A stretch of DNA of 64,000 nt from Dyadobacter sp. UC 10 (GCF_008369915.1 NZ_VSRN01000001.1:3778501-3842500), one strand, 5' to 3'. Counted from the stretch's first letter, positions 27,091 to 36,054 are shown. Numbers and translations are program-made. The notes: generated by a model not told the origin, from the sequence alone.

Positions 27091-27645
27091 ATGAAAAAGA
27101 ACATTTTCCTGTCCCTGTTGCTCATTTGTATCGCATTCACTTCGCAAGCCCAGAAATTCAAAGGTTTGGATAAGAGTCCGCGCGATATCGCCTACTTTCC
27201 TGACGGATTTGCACACGACCGTAAAGACGGTGATAAAGCACTTGTGAAAGTTTCATACAGCCGCCCATTCCTGAAAGGCCGGGAAATATTTGGCAAGCAG
27301 GAACCTTATGGTAAAGTATGGCGGGTAGGTGCGGATGAAGCTACCGAAATCAGATTCTACCAGGATGCGACTTTTGGTGATAAGAAAGTGAAAGCAGGTA
27401 CATATTCCTTATTCGCTATTCCAAATGCAAAAGAGTGGACGCTGATCCTGAGCTCGGACGTGGATTACTGGGGCGCTTATAAGTATAAGGAAGCCAATGA
27501 TGTGGCCCGCGTAACAGTTCCGGTTAAAGCCGCAGACGCACCAATCGAAAACTTCTCAATTGTATTTGAAAAAACATCCGAAAAAGCGGGGAAGATGTTT
27601 ATGGGCTGGGAAAAGTCGATAGTGGAAGTGCCGGTATCATTCTGA
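27091..27645 (+). CDS. DUF2911 domain secreted protein
   Basis: A 184-residue exported protein with a cleavable signal ending SQAQ. The DUF2911 core is evident: VKVSYSRPFLKGREIFG, YGKVWRVGADEATEIRFYQDATFG, KAGTYSLFAIPNAKEWTLIL and a Trp-containing C-terminal strand. The domain is very common in Bacteroidota, and its function is unknown. It is transcribed after a terminator and before a small cytosolic protein gene. Confidence 0.88.
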   Translation: MKKNIFLSLLLICIAFTSQAQKFKGLDKSPRDIAYFPDGFAHDRKDGDKALVKVSYSRPFLKGREIFGKQEPYGKVWRVGADEATEIRFYQDATFGDKKVKAGTYSLFAIPNAKEWTLILSSDVDYWGAYKYKEANDVARVTVPVKAADAPIENFSIVFEKTSEKAGKMFMGWEKSIVEVPVSF

Positions 27646-27708
27646 CCCCAATTTAATGTGGCATAATTCTTTCTCTTTCCCTGGCAATCAACAAAGCTGA
27701 AAGGAATC

Positions 27709-28146
27709 ATGGAAGATATAAATGACCAAATTCAGGCGTTTTTCGAGGAGTATGAAAAGCGTTTTGAAGAAGGCTTGGCTGGTGAGTCGGTGGCGGAAGA
27801 AACAGCAAGAGTGTTTGCGGATTTTTTCGTAGAAGCAAGCCCGGTCGGTATTACGGGTGGAAAAAATGATACTCAGTTTCTCGAAGCAGTTCCCAAAGGA
27901 TATGATTTTTACCGGTCGATAGGCATTACTAAAATGGAGATCAGGCAAATCGATATCACAGAACTGAACGAGATGCATTATCTCGTCGATGTGCGGTGGG
28001 AGTCGTTTTATAAAAAAGAGGGGAATGAAGATTCGATCGAGTTTAGTGTCATTTATTTTTTGCAAAACAGAAAAGACGAGCTGAAAATCTTCGCATACAT
28101 CACGGGCGACGAGCAGGCAGTACTGAAAGAACGAGGATTAGTATAA
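27709..28146 (+). CDS. Conserved small protein, possibly NTF2/SnoaL-like
   Basis: A 145-residue acidic cytoplasmic protein. An N-terminal helical part (QIQAFFEEYEKRFEEGLAG) is followed by beta strands (KMEIRQIDITELNEMHYLVDVRWESFY, IEFSVIYFLQ, ELKIFAYITGDEQAVLKERG). That order of a long helix followed by a curved sheet is what NTF2-like folds show, but no catalytic residues can be named. It follows the DUF2911 gene and is closed by a terminator. Confidence 0.6.
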   Translation: MEDINDQIQAFFEEYEKRFEEGLAGESVAEETARVFADFFVEASPVGITGGKNDTQFLEAVPKGYDFYRSIGITKMEIRQIDITELNEMHYLVDVRWESFYKKEGNEDSIEFSVIYFLQNRKDELKIFAYITGDEQAVLKERGLV

Positions 28147-28182
28147 ATGCATCAGCCATCGGTCCACTGGCATTATTATTGC

Positions 28183-28222
28183 AAAAGCAGGTTAAGGTTT
28201 AAAAACTTTGACCTGCTTTTTT
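28183..28222 (+). terminator. Rho-independent terminator (long hairpin)
   Basis: AAAAGCAGGT pairs with ACCTGCTTTT; an inner A/T-rich stem (AAGGTTT with AAACTTT) extends it, and T follows. Confidence 0.85.
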
Positions 28223-28240
28223 GCTATAAAACGATTAGAT

Positions 28241-29509
28241 ATGAAGACCAACCAATTCGCCCTGTTTTGCTTGCTGACCGGATTTTCCATTGCCGGCTGT
28301 AACAGCAAGGTAAGTGAAAAAGAAAAAGAAGCTGCCCGGCAGGAAGGTCCGGATTCTGTTGCCACCCTGACCGACAACCTCAACTTACCGGCTCCATTTG
28401 AAACTAAATCCGTTGAACACAGGCCCGAGGAGGCAGGTTGGCCGGAAGGAAAAATGCCCACAGCGCCTGCCGGATTCACGGTAACCAAGTTTGCCGACAA
28501 ACTGGAAAGTCCGAGGTGGAGCTACATTGCACCCAATGGGGATATATTCGTAGCCGAATCGGGGACACAAAAAAGTGCAGACAGGATCACTTTGCTGCGC
28601 GATGTGAATAAGGACGGTAAGCCGGAAATGCGCGAAATTTTCATGGAAAAGCTGAAACGGCCGCTCGGGATGCTGGTATTAAACAATTATTTCTATGTAG
28701 CCAATACGGATGGATTGTATCGGTATCCTTACAAATTGGGAGAAACCAGGATTACGGGCAAAGGGCAGAAGATCGTTGAGCTGCCGGCTGGCGGCTACAA
28801 TAACCACTGGACCAGGAATTTGATTGCCAATGCCGATGGTTCCAAAATTTACATTTCGGTAGGTTCCGCAAGTAACGTAGCTGACCATGGAATTGAGGAG
28901 GAAAAGCGCAGGGCGAATATTCTGGAAGTCAACCCTGATGGGACCGGTGAAAGAATTTATGCCAGCGGTTTGAGAAATCCGGTCGGAATGGACTGGGCAC
29001 CTGGTACCAATACGCTTTGGACTGCTGTGAATGAAAGAGATAAGCTGGGCGATGAGCTGGTACCGGATTACATCACCAGCGTGAAGGAAGGCGGATTTTA
29101 TGGCTGGCCTTATGCCTATTTTGGCCCAAACGAAGACCCGAGAAGGAAAGGTGAAAACCCGGAACTGGTGGCAAAAACGATTGTGCCCGACGTGCCGGTA
29201 GGTTCACATACCGCTTCATTGGGACTGGCTTTTTACGACAAAACCAAATTTCCAGCCAAATACCATCATGGAGCTTTCGTTGGCCAGCACGGTTCCTGGA
29301 ACCGGTCGACGTTGGCTGGTTACAAGGTGGTTTTCGTTCCTTTTAAAGATGGAAAGCCGGCCGGGAAGCCAGAGGATTTTTTAACCGGATTTGTAGAAAG
29401 CGAAAAGAAAGTATACGGCAGGCCGGCTGGCGTAACGGTGATGGATGACGGTTCTTTGCTGGTAAACGATGATTCAGGCGGTACGATCTGGCGTGTTGCT
29501 GCCCGGTAA
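28241..29509 (+). CDS. PQQ-type sugar (L-sorbosone) dehydrogenase-like lipoprotein
   Basis: A 422-residue six-bladed beta-propeller with a lipoprotein signal (lipobox SIAGC), which fixes the start at MKTNQF. A TTG further upstream lies inside the preceding terminator hairpin. Family landmarks are SPRWSYIAPNGDIFVAESG, NHWTRNLIANADGSKIYISV, ASGLRNPVGMDWAPG, GGFYGWPYAYFGPNEDP and GQHGSWNRSTLAGYKVVFVPF, typical of sorbosone/soluble glucose dehydrogenase-like proteins. Whether PQQ is bound is not proven; no pqq genes are nearby. It probably oxidises an aldose in the periplasm. Confidence 0.88.
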   Translation: MKTNQFALFCLLTGFSIAGCNSKVSEKEKEAARQEGPDSVATLTDNLNLPAPFETKSVEHRPEEAGWPEGKMPTAPAGFTVTKFADKLESPRWSYIAPNGDIFVAESGTQKSADRITLLRDVNKDGKPEMREIFMEKLKRPLGMLVLNNYFYVANTDGLYRYPYKLGETRITGKGQKIVELPAGGYNNHWTRNLIANADGSKIYISVGSASNVADHGIEEEKRRANILEVNPDGTGERIYASGLRNPVGMDWAPGTNTLWTAVNERDKLGDELVPDYITSVKEGGFYGWPYAYFGPNEDPRRKGENPELVAKTIVPDVPVGSHTASLGLAFYDKTKFPAKYHHGAFVGQHGSWNRSTLAGYKVVFVPFKDGKPAGKPEDFLTGFVESEKKVYGRPAGVTVMDDGSLLVNDDSGGTIWRVAAR

Positions 29510-29534
29510 GGAATTAGCTATGGGAGATAGAATT

Positions 29535-29563
29535 AAGCCTGATCATTGTTGGTCAGGCTTTTT
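29535..29563 (+). terminator. Rho-independent terminator
   Basis: AAGCCTGATC pairs with GGTCAGGCTT (one T-G wobble) around a 6-nt loop and runs into T. It separates the dehydrogenase from the TetR locus. Confidence 0.87.
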
Positions 29564-29590
29564 GTATTAAAATAAATATTTATAAAAGCT

Positions 29591-29622
29591 TGCAAAAATA
29601 TACCAATCGGTATATTTTTGCA
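29591..29622. promoter_or_regulatory. TetR operator upstream of the regulator gene
   Basis: Two perfect 14-bp arms, TGCAAAAATATACC and GGTATATTTTTGCA, flank the 4-bp centre AATC. The site ends 18 bp before the TetR start codon, so it should overlap the promoter and give autoregulation. The core TATACC-N4-GGTATA recurs upstream of the neighbouring SDR gene, which strongly supports an operator. Confidence 0.85.
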
Positions 29623-29640
29623 TTGTCAATCAGAAATGAA

Positions 29641-30228
29641 ATGAGCAAAGCAGAACGGACACGGCAATTTATCATCGAAAAAACGGCACCCATATTCAAT
29701 GTAAAGGGATATGCCGGAACCTCCCTCAATGATATGATCAGTGCAACCGGGCTTACGAAAGGCAGCATTTATGGAAATTTCGAAAATAAGGATGAGGTAG
29801 CATTAGCTGCATTTGACCATAATCTGAAATGTATGTTTGCTGCAGTAAATGCTGAGATGAACAAAAAAGCTACCGCCAGGGAGAAACTGCTCGTTTACGT
29901 TGACATTTATGAAAATTTTCTCCACCATCCTTTTCCCGCCGGCGGCTGCCCGATCCTGAATACCTCTACCGAGGCCGACGATACCCACCCGATGCTGCGC
30001 GAAAAGGCCTCAGATGCTATCACCAACTGGAAAAACGCCATTGCAGGGCTGATAAAAAAAGGAATTGCCAATAATGAGTTCAGCGGCCACATTGATCCGG
30101 AAGAGACTGCAATTGCAATCGTTGCATTGATCGAAGGCGGGATTATGATTGGAAAGGTAACTGGTAAGCTGACTTACCGGAAGGCGATCATGAAGTCGGT
30201 GCAAAAGATGATAGATGATTTGGCATAA
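29641..30228 (+). CDS. TetR/AcrR family transcriptional regulator
   Basis: A 195-residue repressor-type regulator. The N-terminal helix-turn-helix is clear: IIEKTAPIFNVKGYAGTSLN, DMISATGLTKGSIYGNFENK, then a ligand-binding C-terminal domain of variable sequence. I start it at MSKAERTR; the longer in-frame start lies inside the operator palindrome. The two identical operator cores, upstream of this gene and of the SDR gene 67 bp downstream, indicate that it controls itself and the SDR/DUF2798 genes. The inducer is unknown but probably a reactive small molecule. Confidence 0.93.
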   Translation: MSKAERTRQFIIEKTAPIFNVKGYAGTSLNDMISATGLTKGSIYGNFENKDEVALAAFDHNLKCMFAAVNAEMNKKATAREKLLVYVDIYENFLHHPFPAGGCPILNTSTEADDTHPMLREKASDAITNWKNAIAGLIKKGIANNEFSGHIDPEETAIAIVALIEGGIMIGKVTGKLTYRKAIMKSVQKMIDDLA

Positions 30229-30242
30229 AAATTTTACTTAAA

Positions 30243-30262
30243 AATATACCGATCGGTATATT
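30243..30262. promoter_or_regulatory. TetR operator upstream of the SDR gene
   Basis: A perfect 20-bp palindrome, AATATACCGATCGGTATATT, lies between the TetR stop and the SDR start, 32 bp before the latter. It contains the same TATACC-N4-GGTATA core as the site upstream of the regulator. Confidence 0.87.
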
Positions 30263-30294
30263 AATTTATTTTTATCTATAAACAAAACAGAAAA

Positions 30295-31047
30295 ATGAAA
30301 ACTACCGGAAACACTATTTTGATCACAGGCGGAAGCGCCGGGATTGGATTTGAAATCGCCAAAGCTTTTTCAGAACGCGGCAATCATGTAATAATCACTG
30401 GCCGCGACAAAGGTCGGCTGGAAAATGCGGCGGCCAAACTTGAAAACGTTACTGCGGTGGTATCCGATGTGACCAGTGCGCCAGATGTCAACGCCCTCGT
30501 GGCCAGGCTCAAAAACGACTTTCCGCAGCTGAATGTTTTAATCAATAATGCAGGTAGGGCAGCATATTATGAATTGGCCGAAGGAAAGGATGCGGGTCAA
30601 ATAGCGGAAGACGAAATGCTGACCAATTATTTATCCATTATCCGGCTGACCGACGCACTCTTGCCGCAATTAAAGTCAGTGGGTGAAGCGGCGATCGTGA
30701 ATGTATCGAGTATCGCAGCATTGGTCCCCAACCACATTATTCCGACCTATGGCGCCAGCAAGGCTGCTTTGCATTCGTACACTCAGTCACTGCGGATTTC
30801 GCTTGGTAAAAGTACCTCGATCAAAGTATTCGAACTGTTGCCTCCACTCGTCAATACCGATTTTTCCCAGGAAATAGGCGGGGTGAACGGTATCCCTCCC
30901 AAACAGGTTGCCGACGACTTGCTGGAAGCTTTTGAAAGCGATACACAGGAAATAAGGGTAGGACGGACCGCACAATTGTTCGAGCTGTTTTTGAATTCAC
31001 CCTCCGACGCGCTTCGGGCCATGAATCCCGGACTTGAACTGGCGTGA
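30295..31047 (+). CDS. Short-chain dehydrogenase/reductase (DltE-like)
   Basis: A 250-residue classical SDR. The cofactor motif ILITGGSAGIGFEIAKAF, NNAG in VLINNAGRAAYY, the catalytic serine in IVNVSSIAALVP and YGASK (Tyr and Lys) are all present. It resembles the DltE-annotated subgroup of reductases, which act on unknown carbonyls rather than teichoic acid in Gram-negative bacteria. It is repressed by the adjacent TetR through the operator upstream and is followed by a small membrane protein gene. Confidence 0.92.
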   Translation: MKTTGNTILITGGSAGIGFEIAKAFSERGNHVIITGRDKGRLENAAAKLENVTAVVSDVTSAPDVNALVARLKNDFPQLNVLINNAGRAAYYELAEGKDAGQIAEDEMLTNYLSIIRLTDALLPQLKSVGEAAIVNVSSIAALVPNHIIPTYGASKAALHSYTQSLRISLGKSTSIKVFELLPPLVNTDFSQEIGGVNGIPPKQVADDLLEAFESDTQEIRVGRTAQLFELFLNSPSDALRAMNPGLELA

Positions 31048-31087
31048 TAAATCAGGGCTACATGATTCACTGAAATTCATCGGAAAA

Positions 31088-31321
31088 ATGAGACAGAAAA
31101 TCGCATTTGCATTGATCATGGGGGTCATTACGACGGGTATAATTTCCTTTACTTTGATTTCTATAAATATTGGATTTGTTGCCAATTTTTTGGTGATTTG
31201 GCTGAAATCTTGGGGCATGGCCTACTTTGTCGTTATTCCTGCGATACTGATTATTGGTCCGCAGGTGCAAAAGTGGGTAGGTACGATGTTTCAAGATCCA
31301 GTGACTGAGGAGTTTGAGTAA
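31088..31321 (+). CDS. DUF2798 small membrane protein
   Basis: A 77-residue protein with two hydrophobic helices (IAFALIMGVITTGIISFTLI and WGMAYFVVIPAILIIGP) and the MGxxTTGIISF pattern of DUF2798. I start it at MRQKIAF; an earlier in-frame codon overlaps the SDR gene. It is often found next to TetR/SDR genes. The role is unknown, and it is probably part of the same TetR-controlled transcript. Confidence 0.85.
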   Translation: MRQKIAFALIMGVITTGIISFTLISINIGFVANFLVIWLKSWGMAYFVVIPAILIIGPQVQKWVGTMFQDPVTEEFE

Positions 31322-31357
31322 CAGATTCCGGAGTCTGAGAAACCGTTAAAGATTTTT

Positions 31358-32614
31358 ATGAAAAGAGTAGTTGTTACAGGACTGGGAGTGATTTCTCCCC
31401 TTGGGAATTCGGTGGATGAATTCTGGGAAAATATCGTGAATGGTAAGAGCGGTGCTGCTACCATTACAAAAAAAGATGTATCCAAATTTAAGACGCAATT
31501 CGGATGTGAGGTCCACAATTTCAATCCGGAAGAATTTATCGACAAGAAAGAACTCAAAAAATACGATCTGCATACCCAATATGCCATTGTGGCTTCGGAT
31601 ATGGCGATCAAAGACGCCGGACTGGATTTCGAGGCGATGGACATTACCGACCGTTATGAGGCCGGTGTGATCTGGGCGACGGGAAATGGCGGGATGGGCA
31701 CTTTTGAAGACCAGTTGCTGGAATTTCACGCCTCCGATGGTGTGCCCCGTTTCAGTCCTTTCTTTATTCCCAAAATGATCGTCGACATTGCGGCAGGTGT
31801 GATCTCGATCCGTCACAAACTGCACGGCCCGAACTACTGTACAGTCTCGGCCTGCGCTTCGTCCAACACTGCTTTGATCGCAGCATTTGATACGATCAGA
31901 ATGGACAAGGCGAAAATAATGGTGGCGGGCGGTTCTGAGGCTGCTATTATCTACTCTGCCCTCGGTGGCTTTGGAGCGGCGCAGGCACTTTCGAAAAGAA
32001 ATGACGAACCCGAAAAAGCTTCCCGGCCATTTGATAAAGATCGCGACGGCTTTGTGATGGGGGAAGGTGCAGCAGCACTGATACTGGAAGATTACGATTT
32101 TGCGGTAGCAAGAGGCGCGCAAATCTATGCAGAGATCGTCGGCGGCGGAATGGCGGCGGATGCGTACCACCTCACAGGTACCCCTCCCGATGGAATGGGT
32201 GCAGCGCTGGGCATGCGGAAAGCATTGAAAGAAGCAGGTATCACACCTGACCAGATCGATTACGTAAACGCCCACGCGACTTCGACCGGCTTGGGAGATA
32301 TGAGCGAGTTAAATGCAATCAAGTCCGTTTTTGGCGATCATGCCGTTGCGATCAGTGCGACGAAATCAATGACAGGTCACTTATTGGGTGCTGCCGGCGC
32401 GGTTGAAAGTATCGTTTGTGCACTTGCTGTCAAACACGATATTATTCCGGGAACGATCAATACTGAAAACCTGGATGAGAATGTGCCGGAAGGAATGAAT
32501 ATTATCCTCGGTGAGTCAGTAAATCAGACCATCAACTACGCGCTGAACAATACGTTTGGTTTCGGCGGTCACACGGCGACTTCGATCTTTAAAAAATACA
32601 CCGAAGGCAATTAA
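31358..32614 (+). CDS. Beta-ketoacyl-ACP synthase II
   Basis: A 418-residue condensing enzyme of fatty-acid elongation, joining malonyl-ACP to acyl-ACP. The N-terminus RVVVTGLGVISPLGNSVDEFW and the active-site cysteine in VSACASSN (C166) are diagnostic. The two catalytic histidines lie in NAHATSTGLGD and SMTGHLLGAAGAVE, and the C-terminal FGFGGHTATSIF is typical of FabF. There is no acpP or fabG next to it, so it may be a second FabF-like copy rather than the housekeeping fabF; I therefore leave the symbol open. Confidence 0.93.
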   Translation: MKRVVVTGLGVISPLGNSVDEFWENIVNGKSGAATITKKDVSKFKTQFGCEVHNFNPEEFIDKKELKKYDLHTQYAIVASDMAIKDAGLDFEAMDITDRYEAGVIWATGNGGMGTFEDQLLEFHASDGVPRFSPFFIPKMIVDIAAGVISIRHKLHGPNYCTVSACASSNTALIAAFDTIRMDKAKIMVAGGSEAAIIYSALGGFGAAQALSKRNDEPEKASRPFDKDRDGFVMGEGAAALILEDYDFAVARGAQIYAEIVGGGMAADAYHLTGTPPDGMGAALGMRKALKEAGITPDQIDYVNAHATSTGLGDMSELNAIKSVFGDHAVAISATKSMTGHLLGAAGAVESIVCALAVKHDIIPGTINTENLDENVPEGMNIILGESVNQTINYALNNTFGFGGHTATSIFKKYTEGN

Positions 32615-33408
32615 TCTGTTAATTCAGACAAAACCTCAACTACCCCGTTTTCATCGTTGCTTTTTGCGATGAAACGGGCTATTTTTTTGATATCCGGGTG
32701 TGCATTTGCCATGGCATAAGAATAATGCGCCTTTTCGAGCATTTCCAGGTCATTCAAATAATCGCCGAAAACCATCGTCTGCTCCGGCGTTACATTGAAT
32801 TTTTGCTGTAAGACCTCCATTGCACGGCCTTTGTTAGCCTTTTTGTGCGAAATATCCAGCCAGATCGGGCCGGAGACTTTTACCTGTAATTCGTCTTCAA
32901 ACTTTTTATAATGCGGATAACTGTTCACTTCGGAACCCGCCAGGTCGCAAAGTGTGAATTTCAGGAACTTATCATCCTTGATTTTAAGTAAGTCCTCCAC
33001 TACCTCATACTTTTCAAAATAGAGCTTCAGGTGATTGATAAACTCCGGCTCGTCACTTTCCACGTAAGCTTTCTTTTTGCCGCAAATAATTGGATAGCTG
33101 TTTGGAATCGTCCGGCCAATTGTGATCAGTTCACGCACAATATCCTGGTCCACGGGCTGAATATGGATTTCTTCATCCTGGAAAACCACGTAGCTGCCAT
33201 TTTCTGCGGCAAATATCACCTGGTCTTTGATCCGGTCGAGTGTCTTGGCAAGATTAAAATACTGCCGGCCACTTGCCGCGACGAATACGATTCCATGTTC
33301 TTTTATTTTGTCAAAAACGGGGTAGAAAGACTCGTGTACTTCGTGTTTGGAGTTTAAAAGCGTACCGTCCATGTCGGTAGCGATCAGTCTGATATCGGAA
33401 AAATTCAT
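32611..33408 (-). CDS. HAD-superfamily Cof-type phosphatase
   Basis: A 265-residue hydrolase of the Cof/IIB HAD subfamily. Motif I is LIATDMDGTLLN with the nucleophile aspartate. Motif II is in IVFVAASGRQY. The motif III lysine lies in the KKANKGRAM stretch, and motif IV is MVFGDYLNDLEML. Such enzymes dephosphorylate sugar phosphates, pyridoxal phosphate or flavin nucleotides. I use the ATG of MNFSDIR; a longer frame would add 20 unconserved residues. It is convergent with the ketoacyl synthase, sharing TTAA as both stops. Confidence 0.92.
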   Translation of the reverse strand: MNFSDIRLIATDMDGTLLNSKHEVHESFYPVFDKIKEHGIVFVAASGRQYFNLAKTLDRIKDQVIFAAENGSYVVFQDEEIHIQPVDQDIVRELITIGRTIPNSYPIICGKKKAYVESDEPEFINHLKLYFEKYEVVEDLLKIKDDKFLKFTLCDLAGSEVNSYPHYKKFEDELQVKVSGPIWLDISHKKANKGRAMEVLQQKFNVTPEQTMVFGDYLNDLEMLEKAHYSYAMANAHPDIKKIARFIAKSNDENGVVEVLSELTD

Positions 33409-33601
33409 ATTAGTTTTTGTAAATACCTTTATTAACCAAGGTAAATGTACGGCCTTAGGTTCCAGCAAACGCGTTTTTTAGCCTGAGCCGAGCCAAAGCA
33501 AGTCACTCAGTCTTCCCGGAAACAGCCTATAAATTTTGTTCTGCAAGAAACCCGCGTTCATTTTTTGCTGTTGGATAGCTATCAAGGTGACTTCCAATTG
33601 C

Positions 33602-34501
33602 ATGAAATTTTCCAAATACTACCTCGCCGCATTCATTTCCTTCATGATCTGGGGATTTTTTAGTCTGGCACTTAAACCGTTGTCTTCCTACGCATCTCTC
33701 GATATTTTGTTTTACAGGGTCTTTCTCTGCGCAGTGATCATGTCGGTAATCAGTCTGGTTTTCAGGAAAAAAGTATTGAGGGAAAATATTAAGTTGTTGA
33801 AAGTAATGCCTGCAAAACAACGGAACAGGTCCATTTTGCTAACATTATCGGGCGGTGTATTGCTCACTGCCAACTGGTTCTTCTTTATTTATGTGATGAA
33901 CCATATCAGTATTAAAGCCGCCTCTTTTGCCTATCTGGTCTGCCCGATTATGACCACCGTGATCGCCTATTTTGTATTACACGAAAAACTCAGTAAATGG
34001 CAATGGGCGGCAGTTGCGATAAGTGTTTTTAGCTGTATGTTGTTGTCTTTTAATAGTATAGCTGATATTGCTTACAGCATGATCGTAGCGGCTTCTTATG
34101 CATTTTATCTGGTGAGCCAGCGGAAGAATATCGGCCTGGATAAATTTCTGGTACTTACCGTGCAGATTCTATTTTCTGCGCTGATCCTGCTACCATTCTA
34201 TCCGGTTTACAGCGAAGGTGTCCCGACGGAGTGGACGTTTTACGCTTTAATTTTCGTCATCGCAGCGCTCTTCACAATCATCCCGCTTTATATGAATTTG
34301 TATGCATTGCAGGGCGTGACTTCTTCGACAATGGGGATATTACTTTACATCAACCCGCTGATGAATTTTGCGATTGCACTGTTTTACTTCCACGAGCAGA
34401 TCAATTCCGTTCAGATTATCGGCTATTCGCTGATCCTGGTTTCTATTATCGTTTTCAACGAGCGCTACATTTTCGGAAGGCGCCGCGCCGCGCTGATTTA
34501 A
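33602..34501 (+). CDS. EamA family transporter (RarD-like)
   Basis: A 299-residue ten-helix drug/metabolite transporter. The RarD-type opening YYLAAFISFMIWGFFSLALK, GGVLLTANWFFFIYVMNHIS and the C-terminal GILLYINPLMNFAIALFYF, ending with inward-facing basic residues, all fit. I choose MKFSKYY as the start because the 22 residues upstream are not conserved and include cysteines. The substrate is unknown; RarD homologues are linked to chloramphenicol tolerance and amino-acid export. Confidence 0.9.
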   Translation: MKFSKYYLAAFISFMIWGFFSLALKPLSSYASLDILFYRVFLCAVIMSVISLVFRKKVLRENIKLLKVMPAKQRNRSILLTLSGGVLLTANWFFFIYVMNHISIKAASFAYLVCPIMTTVIAYFVLHEKLSKWQWAAVAISVFSCMLLSFNSIADIAYSMIVAASYAFYLVSQRKNIGLDKFLVLTVQILFSALILLPFYPVYSEGVPTEWTFYALIFVIAALFTIIPLYMNLYALQGVTSSTMGILLYINPLMNFAIALFYFHEQINSVQIIGYSLILVSIIVFNERYIFGRRRAALI

Positions 34502-35127
34502 GGTTTTTTAAAAACAAGGGAATGGATAAAACGGTTGAAATGAAATTCCTGGAAAATTTTCCGGTAACCTGCATTTTTGAATAACGATGCAGTATTTGGC
34601 AGGTTTTTAGCTTCGATTTGCAGGAAGATATTGAAGAATGCATACATCGCTTTCAACAGCCATTTGCGCCAATTGGTCGCCTTATTGTCCTCAATCCTGA
34701 AATCGGCAAATAGCCACATGCCTTTCGAAATCAGTACTTTATCAAGGATCCGAAATATGTTCTCAGCTCTTTCCTGGCTGAAATTATCAAAAAGAAAGGG
34801 TGTCAGGATTACGTCAAATTCCTCTTCGGTATGGAAGTAATCTACCGGCATCAACAAAAATGAAACCTGGTTTAGGCCGTAATTCCGTTCTTGAGCCTTT
34901 TCCAACATTTTCTCCGATATTTCAATATATATGATCGTCAGTCCGCTTGCATGTATTTTGGTGATTTCCTCCAATATCCTTCCAGTCCCGCCGCCCACGA
35001 TCAGCACGCGCGCGGGTGCCTGAATAAAGCTGACGAGTGACCGTTGCGACCGCATTAATGCCCCTTGAAAAACAATACCTCCCAGAAAATCATAAAACCA
35101 CGCAACGCGGTCGTAGTTGTTTTTCAT
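34498..35127 (-). CDS. Class I SAM-dependent methyltransferase
   Basis: A 209-residue methyltransferase. The SAM-binding motif I VLIVGGGTGRILEEI is intact, with an acidic residue after the second strand (TIIYIEISEKMLEKA) and motif DVILTPFLFDNF. It lies 6 bp after the end of the UbiA-like gene, and the two probably form one operon. Its last four bases overlap those of the convergent EamA gene. The substrate is not evident; an isoprenoid-linked acceptor is an inference from the neighbour. Confidence 0.87.
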   Translation of the reverse strand: MKNNYDRVAWFYDFLGGIVFQGALMRSQRSLVSFIQAPARVLIVGGGTGRILEEITKIHASGLTIIYIEISEKMLEKAQERNYGLNQVSFLLMPVDYFHTEEEFDVILTPFLFDNFSQERAENIFRILDKVLISKGMWLFADFRIEDNKATNWRKWLLKAMYAFFNIFLQIEAKNLPNTASLFKNAGYRKIFQEFHFNRFIHSLVFKKP

Positions 35128-35133
35128 GTCCTG

Positions 35134-36054
35134 CTAGTGTATAGAGCTGGTAAAAAAGCTTCCCGAAATGCCGCAAACCGCTTTTACCAAAAGTAATCCA
35201 TCGATCACGATCAGATAAAAAAGGACACTTTTGGGTTTGCGGAGCGTGAAGGCTACGATCAGGTAGGAAATGAACGGAATAAAATTGAAAAACACCGTTA
35301 CCGGACTGAGGTCGGCGAAATAGGCGAGTGTCAGGAAGGAAAGCAGGCCGACCGAAAGCAACGGCACGAGCACATATAGGATCGTATTCCGCAAACCCAT
35401 TGCGACTGCAAAGGTTTTGAGCTGGATATTGGCATCGTCCTCATAATCCTTCATATCAAACATGATCGCATTGGCAGACATTACCATCCAGTTTTTTACA
35501 AATAACCAAAGCATAAACGCGGGCTCCTGAACATCGATTCCATGCTCGATTTTCAGCATAGCAACCGGGAAAATATTCACGAACCCCGCCCATACAAATC
35601 CGATCACAAATGCTTTTAACCAGCCCGTATTCCGAAGATTGAATGAGATGACAGACTTGGGAAGTAATCCGTAATACAAAACTGCCGCCGTGCATATTCC
35701 CAGCATCATCAGCCACCAATATACCGGCAGATTAATCAACTCAGAAAAGCGAGTCACCAGAAGCCAGCATCCGATGCTCAGGCAGACTGCGAAAAAAAAA
35801 TACTGACTGACCCTGATAAACCGATGGTGCGTACGGTACCATTCCGTGCGCGGATTGGGCGAAACATCACTGCCCGGCGGGCTGGAATAGGCGATCGTAT
35901 AATAGAATACCGTTGCACTGAAAATCAGCAGATAGTATGGTATGGAGTTGAGCGGCAAATGCAGCTGGGCCAGCGTTTCTATGGAAAGTGCGACCGCAAG
36001 TATCCCGACAAAGTAGTTTGCAAAAAATATGAATGCCGTAATTTTTTTGAGCAT
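35134..36054 (-). CDS. UbiA-like prenyltransferase family membrane protein
   Basis: A 306-residue polytopic protein with about eight or nine helices. The second aspartate motif of the UbiA family is easily seen in MFDMKDYEDDANIQLKTFAV, and the loop SFNLRNTGWLKAFVIGFVWAG is also UbiA-like. The first motif (N/DDxxD) is not recognisable. Where it should lie there is a polar SSPPGSDVSPNPRTEWYRTHH segment, so activity as a normal prenyltransferase is doubtful. It is cotranscribed with the methyltransferase. Confidence 0.72.
   Translation of the reverse strand: MLKKITAFIFFANYFVGILAVALSIETLAQLHLPLNSIPYYLLIFSATVFYYTIAYSSPPGSDVSPNPRTEWYRTHHRFIRVSQYFFFAVCLSIGCWLLVTRFSELINLPVYWWLMMLGICTAAVLYYGLLPKSVISFNLRNTGWLKAFVIGFVWAGFVNIFPVAMLKIEHGIDVQEPAFMLWLFVKNWMVMSANAIMFDMKDYEDDANIQLKTFAVAMGLRNTILYVLVPLLSVGLLSFLTLAYFADLSPVTVFFNFIPFISYLIVAFTLRKPKSVLFYLIVIDGLLLVKAVCGISGSFFTSSIH

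Noticed and set aside
31346-32275. A 309-codon open frame antisense to the ketoacyl synthase gene
   Set aside because: The sense strand carries all FabF catalytic motifs; the antisense product has low-complexity Cys/His/Arg composition and no domain.
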